Assembly (NCBI GenBank): GCA_031385325.1
Contig: JANNBJ010000129.1
Coordinates: forward strand, 1-21,256
Source of the DNA: SYFY01 sp031385325
GTDB taxonomy: Bacteria; Pseudomonadota; Gammaproteobacteria; Pseudomonadales; Azotimanducaceae
Direction of reading: 5' to 3'
Length of the DNA: 21,256 nt
Both the position numbers and the translations under genes were made by a program. This document shows positions 16,701-21,256 of the stretch, in pieces. Numbering within the stretch: the first letter of the stretch is position 1; the number at the start of each line of letters is the position of its first letter. The notes beneath the pieces are model-generated. The model was given only the letters and a program-made list of their open reading frames with translations, had not been told where the DNA came from and ran no database searches.

Positions 16701-18305
16701 TTGTTGGGTGTCTTGAAAGCCGGCGGAGCCTATTTGCCCCTGGATTCGACTTATCCGGCCGATCGTCTGAAACTCATGTTGGAGGAGGCACAGATATCGG
16801 TGGTGGTGACCACGCAAGAGTCACAAGCGAATCTCCCGAATCATAAGGCGCTCACAGTCTGCCTGGACAGAGACTGGCCAGCGATCAGCCGGGAGAGCGA
16901 CAGAAACGTTGCCCTAGGCATGGATGGGGAAGCGCTTGCCTATGCTCTGTACACATCCGGATCCACAGGGAAACCGAAAGGCGTTCAGATTCCGCACCGG
17001 GCCGTCACGAACTGCCTCATCTCCATGCAGCACATAACGGGGTTGACCGAAAAGGACATCATGCTGGCGATCACCAGCTTGTCCTTCGACATTTCGGCTC
17101 TGGAGCTGTTTCTTCCTTTGTCAGTGGGCGCACGTCTGATCCTGGTGAGCCGCGAAACAGCAGCTGATGGTATTCAGTTGGTCGCAACTCTGGAAGGACG
17201 TCAGGTGACAGTGATGCAGGCCACTCCGATAACCTGGCAATTGCTGATGGATGCAGGTTGGCAAGGCAAGAGCGATCTCAAGATCTTGTGCGGTGGAGAA
17301 ACGCTGTCTCCGGCGTTGGCTGGAAAGTTGTTGGAGAGAGGGAACGCAGTTTGGAATTGTTATGGTCCGACCGAAACGACGATTTGGTCACTGGCACATC
17401 GAGTGGAAGCCGTGAACGACGGCGTAGTTCCTATCGGCCGTCCGATCGCCAACACTCAGGTTTACGTGCTGGATCCATATCAGCAACCTGTTCCGATCGG
17501 AGCGCGCGGCGAGCTGTACATCGGAGGCGCTGGCCTGGCGAGGGGTTACCTGGGTCAACCGGAACTTACGGCTGAGAAGTTCGTAAGAAATCCATTCAGT
17601 CCCGAGGAGAATTCGCGCTTGTACAGAACTGGCGATCTTGCTCGTTACCGCACCGATGGGACTGTCGAATTCCTTGGGCGGATCGATCATCAGGTCAAGC
17701 TGCGTGGCTTCCGGATCGAACTGGGAGAAATCGAGTCCGTGTTAGGCCTCCATCCCGCTGTTCGTCAGGCAATTGTAACTTTGCGCGAAGACAGCCCGGA
17801 AGATCGGCGCCTCATCGCCTACATCGTTTGCAACGAAGGAAACTCGTCTCTGATCGGAGAGCTGAAGAGATTCATTGGCACGAAGTTGCCGGACTACATG
17901 ATTCCTACCGGATTTGTGTTTTTGGATGCTTTTCCCGTGACGATCAGCGGCAAGGTCGATCGCAATTCGCTTCCCCCACCTGGGAATGACCACCTGGATT
18001 CGGAGCAGAATCATGTCGCTCCTTGCACTCCCGTCGAGCAGGTACTGGCCATGATCTGGTGTGAGGTTTTAAAACTTGAGCAAGTCGGCATTCGCGATAA
18101 TTTTTTTGAAGCCGGAGGTCACTCACTTCTTGCGATACAAGTGACTTCGCGGATTCGAAGCATTCTTCAAGTCGATCTGCCGCTACGCAAGTTATTCGAT
18201 ACTCCAACGGTGGAACAGTTGTCTCGCCTTATTCTCGCCGACGAAAAGAAGCCTGGAGAGGTAGAAACACTTGCGCGCAATGTACTGAAAGCCGCGACGA
18301 TGTAG
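13758..18305 (+). CDS. Family 4 glycosyltransferase fused to an NRPS module (C-A-PCP, Gly-like)
   Basis: A 1515-aa fusion. Residues 1-390: GT-B (GT4) glycosyltransferase with a Gly-rich start, the E-x7-E motif (Glu279, Glu287) within VPSLWGEAAPKIVLEAM, and SNVGGLPE. Residues 455-890: condensation domain with IPLSFSQQRLWF and the catalytic HHIVFDG (589-595). Residues 910-1410: A domain with LYTSGSTGKPKG, NCYGPTETT, RGFRIELGEIE and Lys1399. The pocket reads D-I-L-Q-L-G-C-I-W-K, close to the known glycine code DILQLGLIWK. Residues 1420-1490: carrier GGHSLLA, Ser1456. No thioesterase follows. The start is a TTG with AAGGA about 9 bp upstream; no nearby ATG fits better. It probably condenses the FkbH-loaded acyl unit with glycine, and the GT part glycosylates an intermediate or product. 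Confidence 0.92.
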   Translation: MKFLLVQGIPYIPTLTGAAKGDRLLLEGLAERNHSCRVLTVTGSITAPDAHSQFRRELAGRNISLTATSPVGDVFAHKGVDVHALHDSHQLPAYLEEQVRRFEPTWILISEDPTYRGLAAALKASPSRVIYIVHSQATLPFGPECFMADTGKTELLRKTAGIIAVSNYVRKYIRTWGGLESVVVPYVVEAGPYPNLGAFDRGFVTMVNPSPIKGISIFLELARRLPQTQFAAVPTWATRNADRAALEQLPNVRLLAPVEDIHEIFSQTRVLLVPSLWGEAAPKIVLEAMRSGIPVLASNVGGLPETKLGVDYVLPVRPIERYEPRLDEHLLPVPVIAQQDIEPWLQALQELQLKPHYDRISATSRAAALEYISGIGISRFEEFFASVRPAVPQLESRDHENQNASESHEDLSPERLELLALLLQEEPSGVADAQIITGHQEPGKDAIQRRSTHHAIPLSFSQQRLWFQDRLEPGSLLYNVLLAVRIEGNLDITALKKACETVVARHEVLRTIFVDVDGEPTQRVMNPGPLEMPILALSSQAGTEEREATVVRLTLEERDRPFDLSRGPLFRVRMLALGPNDHVLLITVHHIVFDGWSIGVLFGEIETLYADTIRGTPLSVADLPFQYADFAIWQREWFSDARLESQLSYWKEHLTGAPPFLNLPTDRPRPPIESHRGAVYAFDLPPALSHAIGDLCRHENTTRFMILLAAFNVLLHRYSGEDDIVVGAPIANRGRKELEVLIGFFVNSLALRTDLSANPSFRELLARVRKTAMGAYANQDFPFEKLAEEMHPPRDMSRSPLFQVMFALQNFPKRILELPGLTATRFFPDDRMAKFDLTLFMYEESEHLRGRIEFNTDLFDGSTIQRIAGHFQAVLQGVVTDPEQRIASLPLLSPAESRQIRFGFNETRSVHPSAPSIHELFEQHVERSPQAIAVVCMDESLTYSELNRRANQLAHYLRNLGVGPNVAVAISLERSPQMLIALLGVLKAGGAYLPLDSTYPADRLKLMLEEAQISVVVTTQESQANLPNHKALTVCLDRDWPAISRESDRNVALGMDGEALAYALYTSGSTGKPKGVQIPHRAVTNCLISMQHITGLTEKDIMLAITSLSFDISALELFLPLSVGARLILVSRETAADGIQLVATLEGRQVTVMQATPITWQLLMDAGWQGKSDLKILCGGETLSPALAGKLLERGNAVWNCYGPTETTIWSLAHRVEAVNDGVVPIGRPIANTQVYVLDPYQQPVPIGARGELYIGGAGLARGYLGQPELTAEKFVRNPFSPEENSRLYRTGDLARYRTDGTVEFLGRIDHQVKLRGFRIELGEIESVLGLHPAVRQAIVTLREDSPEDRRLIAYIVCNEGNSSLIGELKRFIGTKLPDYMIPTGFVFLDAFPVTISGKVDRNSLPPPGNDHLDSEQNHVAPCTPVEQVLAMIWCEVLKLEQVGIRDNFFEAGGHSLLAIQVTSRIRSILQVDLPLRKLFDTPTVEQLSRLILADEKKPGEVETLARNVLKAATM

Positions 18306-18349
18306 GCAGATGAGGCAAACAGAGTTCTTGAACAGAAAAGAAGCCAAAG

Positions 18350-18912
18350 CACATCAACCGAGTCAGTATTTTCCAATCCATAAATGAGGTTCTCGCCTGG
18401 GTATCGCAGGCACTACGAGTGAGCCATGGCGACGAGAAGCTACATCACGAAGATGCAATTCGGCAGATTCAGGGAGAGTACGACCGCCTGCAAAACCGAA
18501 TAGACACAATGTATGTCGACAAGCTCGACGGTCGAATTGAAAACGACTTCTTTGATCGTAAAGCTGCCGAGTGGCGTAACGAACAAAGTAAATGCCTTGA
18601 GTTGATACACGAGCATCAGGACGCCAACCAGAACTACCTTGACGAAGGTATTCGACTTCTCGAACTGGCGCAGAGTCCTGGTATGTTATTCAGGCAGCAA
18701 TCTTCGGCCGAGAAACCCCGATTGCTCGGCTTTGTTCTATCGAACTGCAGTTGGAGGATGGTCGGTTGACTGCCGAATATCGGCAACCCTTTGATCTACT
18801 TGCAAAAAACATCATCTCGCTCGAAGAGAAGCGCAACGAGAACCAAGCGCAACGTAGTGAATCTGAGAATTGGCTCCGCCTGTTGGACTCGAACCAACGA
18901 CCCGCTGATTAA
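18350..18912 (+). pseudogene. Large serine recombinase, 3' fragment with one-base frameshift
   Basis: The frame from about 18380 reads INEVLAWVSQALR, then QGEYDRLQNRIDTMYVDKLDGR and DFFDRKAAEWRNEQ, the coiled-coil C-terminal region typical of serine recombinases. The N-terminal catalytic Ser domain and zinc ribbon are absent. After LLGFVLSNCSW the frame stops at 18769, but the expected continuation, DGRLTAEYRQPFDLLAKN, follows in the next frame; a single base missing near 18755 explains it. The corrected frame runs on through the complementary strand of tRNA-Asn and ends at 18912. Pointing straight at a tRNA 3' end, it probably belonged to the element inserted there. Confidence 0.85.
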
Positions 18913-18946
18913 CAGTCAGCTGCTCTACCAACTGAGCTAAGGCGGA
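18871..18946 (-). tRNA. tRNA-Asn (anticodon GTT)
   Basis: The reverse complement folds as a tRNA: acceptor TCCGCCT pairs with AGGCGGA, followed by discriminator G and an encoded CCA. The D-arm contains AGCTCAGTTGGTAGAGC, the anticodon arm is GCTGA-CTGTTAA-TCAGC with GTT in the loop, and the T-arm contains GGTTCGAGTCC. It is intact, so any element to its left has left a working tRNA. Confidence 0.97.
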
Positions 18947-18955
18947 ATGGGGTTT

Positions 18956-18972
18956 GTCCGGGAAGCCCGGAC
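18956..18972 (-). terminator. Hairpin downstream of the pilin-like gene
   Basis: GTCCGGG-AAG-CCCGGAC is a perfect 7-bp GC-rich stem with a 3-nt loop, between the 3' end of the pilin gene and the tRNA on the same strand. There is no clear U-tract, so termination is plausible but unproven. Confidence 0.45.
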
Positions 18973-19068
18973 TTCAAGGCCGGGTTAGTTTACGGGCGGA
19001 AATTCGCTTTGCAAGGACACAACGCATTCACTGCAGAATCTGATCGACGCAGAGGGAGATCTGCCGAA

Positions 19069-19512
19069 CTACATGGCGACCGTGGTTGACGCTGCCGATA
19101 GTCCACTGTAGGCCGGCCGGTAGAGCACAACCTGGGCGTCATTCGCCGCAAATGAACCGGAGTATTGCACGCCCACCGCTCCAGTCTGCGTGTTACCAGT
19201 ACCGGCAACAAAGGCGGCGCCTCCGCCTGGTGCGAGCGCGCTTCCTGGGTTGATCTCGTTGATCCAGTCATTGGCAGTCGCAGGAAACGAGACTGCAGCA
19301 CCGACTGCGCGCGCGGCCTCCGCGTTCGCAAACAAGCTCTCGACGAGGCGCTTGGAGTCACCAAAGTGGTGGAGCATCTTTGCTGCGCGGGCAGTGGCGA
19401 CGTGTCCCTGGTAAGCCCCCATGGCTACCGAGGCGAGCAATCCAATGATTGCCACCACCACGAGAAGCTCCAGAAGTGTGAAGCCTTTTGTTTTCGGAAC
19501 CTGTTCGAACAC
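19069..19512 (-). CDS. Type IV pilin-like protein (prepilin)
   Basis: A 147-aa protein with a type III signal: a short basic leader, cleavage after Gly10, then FTLLELLVVVAIIGLLASVA as the N-methylated hydrophobic helix with Glu at +5 (Glu15). Prepilin peptidase would process it in the inner membrane, and it would assemble into a pilus or pseudopilus. The mature part is about 137 aa, rich in Ala/Gly, and contains no Cys, so the disulfide loop of classical PilA pilins is absent. It starts with GTG. No pil or gsp genes are adjacent. It could be a major pilin or a minor pseudopilin; the length does not decide. Confidence 0.9.
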   Translation of the reverse strand: MFEQVPKTKGFTLLELLVVVAIIGLLASVAMGAYQGHVATARAAKMLHHFGDSKRLVESLFANAEAARAVGAAVSFPATANDWINEINPGSALAPGGGAAFVAGTGNTQTGAVGVQYSGSFAANDAQVVLYRPAYSGLSAASTTVAM

Positions 19513-19678
19513 TTGGCGCGCTTCGAAATTAACGGCTACCCGAGCTTAGTTCTGTCTGGGACTTCCGGAACGTCCACTCTTTCACAAACTTTACAAGCCA
19601 GTCGTCTATCGGTACCCGGTTTGCTGTTCGATCTGTCAGGACGTTGACACCGTTCAAATTCCGCGAGACGTCATTTTG
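19513..19678. other. Intergenic region upstream of the pilin-like gene
   Basis: No gene is seen. It would hold the promoter of the leftward pilin gene. I looked for a sigma-54 site of the TGGCAC-N5-TTGC type common before pilin genes and saw no good match. Confidence 0.4.
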
Positions 19679-20239
19679 TCACTTCCTGACAAACGTCCGC
19701 ACCAGATCGAGATCACCTCCGTCGGCGCGCACGGTAAGCCGGACCCGCAGTGTCGATGGATCCAGAAGTTCATGGGTCTCGATACCTCGGATGTCATCGG
19801 AGTCGGAGTAGATGATGAACTGGCCCTGGGCGTTCCATCCTGCAGACACCGTCCACAGACCCCGCTCCTTTTCTCCAAAGCTGACATCGCGATAACTGCC
19901 TGGCTCGTAGTGAATGCCCATCGATTCCAAGCTTTGTTCGATTTGCATGCGCTCGGCAAGCAGAACAGGGAAATCCTGGCCAATGAAAGCGAATACCGTA
20001 CCATCGCCAATCTGGCGATACAGGTCGCTGTCGCGTTGGCCACGAATCAGCTCTTGATCCATCTTGTCGACCAGACGGGTTGCACTCGGTGGTGCATCTG
20101 ATCGCGAAGCATCCAGCGTCCACGTCCCTGTCAGATTGAATCCGGCGCGCACTTCCGACGTCAACCGAGGTGCGGAACATCCGGCAACCAGAAAGAACCC
20201 TAACAACAAGCTGACCAGCAAGGCGCTGACTTGTTTCAT
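19679..20239 (-). CDS. Outer-membrane-type lipoprotein of unknown function
   Basis: A 186-aa protein with a lipoprotein signal peptide: basic start MKQ, hydrophobic core LLVSLLLGFFL, lipobox VAGC with Cys21. The residue after Cys is Ser, so outer-membrane sorting is expected in Gram-negatives. The mature part begins with a segment like those of small beta-rich lipoproteins (FNLTGTWTLDASRSDAPP). I recognise no enzyme motif. Its ATG overlaps the TGA of the upstream PhyH-family gene by the classic ATGA, so the two are probably co-translated. Confidence 0.85.
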   Translation of the reverse strand: MKQVSALLVSLLLGFFLVAGCSAPRLTSEVRAGFNLTGTWTLDASRSDAPPSATRLVDKMDQELIRGQRDSDLYRQIGDGTVFAFIGQDFPVLLAERMQIEQSLESMGIHYEPGSYRDVSFGEKERGLWTVSAGWNAQGQFIIYSDSDDIRGIETHELLDPSTLRVRLTVRADGGDLDLVRTFVRK

Positions 20240-21256
20240 ATGCCAAGGTCCAGCAGGTTGTAGTCTCTCAGCTCGGTCATCGTTTCATCCGTGAACGTAA
20301 TGCCCGCCTGTCTGGACGCGTAAGGTGAATAACTGTGCTGGACTTCCAAAGGGTTGTGCGCCGACCTTGCCGCAATGCCCAAGGCGATAACTCGGGCACG
20401 CTGATCGATCCGCGTTTCGTCATAGGTCACCGGTGTGTTGTGGATGCCACCGCCGGTCGCACCCAACACCGACCGCCGTCGATGAAAACCAAAGTTGAAG
20501 GTCACGCGCAGGTTCGGACTCGTATTGGCAAATGATCCATGCACCGCCTGTCGATTGCAGATCGCCACATCTCCAGGTGCGCAGACAAGCGGCACAGCGG
20601 TATCGAGCCGATCAGATCCACTGAGTTCAACCAACGCCTTGATATCTACCCTGCCTGATCGGTGACTACCCGGAACAACCCAGACGCCATTGGCCGGCGT
20701 GCAACCATAGAGCTGAGCCATGAAGTTGAATCCTTGGGTGCCTTCATCGAGGGTCGGACTCCCCCAATGCGTGGTGCCGTCCTGATGCCACGCTACCGAG
20801 CCACCAAGTCCCGCATGCTTGATCCAGATCGCCTCGTTAAAGGGCACAAAGTCATCGCCGTTGATCGCTGCCGCTACAGACAACAACCCCGGATGGGCAT
20901 AGAGCCGCAGGAACGCCGGTGAAAACTGCAGCGCGCCGAGCACCAGTTGCACGATGTGGTCTGGCGCTGACGCAGGTGCTGCAGGTTCGATCATCTTGGC
21001 CGGGTGACGCCCGTTGGCTTTCGCGGTTCCACCCAACGGATCGCTCAGGGGGCGAACCCATTGCACCGTCGGTGCATCAATGCCAGAACCGATGGCCGGT
21101 CGTCCCAGCTTGTCGAGGGTCGACTTCATCGATACAGGCAATCGATCAAGCACATCAAGGAAGTCCGCTTCAAGTTCACCAAGTTCGACATCACCGATCA
21201 CATCGGTAAACACATAGAACCCGGTACGTGAGTAGGCTTGGGTGATTTCCGGGTGC
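20236..21256 (-). CDS. Phytanoyl-CoA dioxygenase (PhyH)-family oxygenase, 5' end outside window
   Basis: PhyH-family enzymes are Fe(II)/2-oxoglutarate-dependent oxygenases that hydroxylate varied substrates. Metal ligands are visible: the HxD pair in VAWHQDGTTHWG, and a distal His in QAVHGSFANTSPNLRVTF, whose following Arg would bind 2-oxoglutarate. Also typical are NGVWVVPGSHRSG and CAPGDVAICN. The open frame continues past a GTG at 21213 to the window edge, encoding ITQAYSRTGFYVFTDV, a usual PhyH start segment, so the true start is upstream. The natural substrate is unknown. It overlaps the lipoprotein start by 4 bp and is not obviously part of the NRPS island. Confidence 0.92.
   Translation of the reverse strand, partial: HPEITQAYSRTGFYVFTDVIGDVELGELEADFLDVLDRLPVSMKSTLDKLGRPAIGSGIDAPTVQWVRPLSDPLGGTAKANGRHPAKMIEPAAPASAPDHIVQLVLGALQFSPAFLRLYAHPGLLSVAAAINGDDFVPFNEAIWIKHAGLGGSVAWHQDGTTHWGSPTLDEGTQGFNFMAQLYGCTPANGVWVVPGSHRSGRVDIKALVELSGSDRLDTAVPLVCAPGDVAICNRQAVHGSFANTSPNLRVTFNFGFHRRRSVLGATGGGIHNTPVTYDETRIDQRARVIALGIAARSAHNPLEVQHSYSPYASRQAGITFTDETMTELRDYNLLDLGI

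Noticed and set aside
18850..18912. Peptide reading WLRLLDSNQRPAD as a protein end
   Set aside because: This is the well-known false peptide made by translating the complement of a tRNA 3' end; it is kept only as the overlap of the corrected recombinase frame.

Overview
The window looks like an accessory (island) region of a moderately GC-rich Gram-negative bacterium. An outer-membrane-type lipoprotein, a type IV pilin-like protein and a CCA-encoding tRNA at the right end fit a proteobacterium, perhaps a gammaproteobacterium. This is an inference from gene content; no rRNA or marker gene is present to settle it.

Left block (1-5809, + strand). The 3' end of an NRPS gene encodes an adenylation domain with a valine-like specificity code, a carrier protein and a terminal thioesterase. 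A gutted nanE remnant on the opposite strand follows, then a stand-alone A-PCP protein whose A domain lacks the usual Asp that binds the alpha-amino group. Its stop codon directly abuts the ATG of a membrane-anchored SGNH hydrolase/acyltransferase-like protein.

Middle block (about 5810-9990) is a graveyard of mobile and toxin-type genes. It holds a fic gene with an in-frame UGA near its start and a one-base frameshift near its end, three 23-bp tandem repeats, a truncated hypothetical gene whose 3' end is joined to the tail of a hicA toxin, an intact hicB antitoxin, a 171-bp MITE-like element with perfect terminal inverted repeats, a tyrosine-integrase 3' fragment, and a degenerate tRNA-3'-end-like sequence that may be an old attachment site.

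Right biosynthetic block (9995-18305, + strand) is a compact three-gene operon: (i) a family 2 glycosyltransferase fused to a RepB/archaeo-eukaryotic-primase-like domain; (ii) an FkbH-type HAD protein with GNAT-like and carrier-protein domains, the architecture that loads glyceryl or similar C3 units onto a carrier; (iii) a 1515-aa protein fusing a family 4 glycosyltransferase to a complete C-A-PCP NRPS module with a glycine-like code. Together they suggest a small glycosylated glyceryl (or related)-glycyl conjugate. No thioesterase, phosphopantetheinyl transferase or exporter lies beside them. This operon is the best candidate for an undescribed system.

Right flank. A serine-recombinase 3' fragment with a one-base frameshift runs into tRNA-Asn(GTT) on the minus strand, so the block to its left looks like an island inserted at that tRNA. 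Beyond it are probable chromosomal genes on the minus strand: a pilin-like protein, a lipoprotein, and a PhyH-family dioxygenase whose 5' end lies outside the window.
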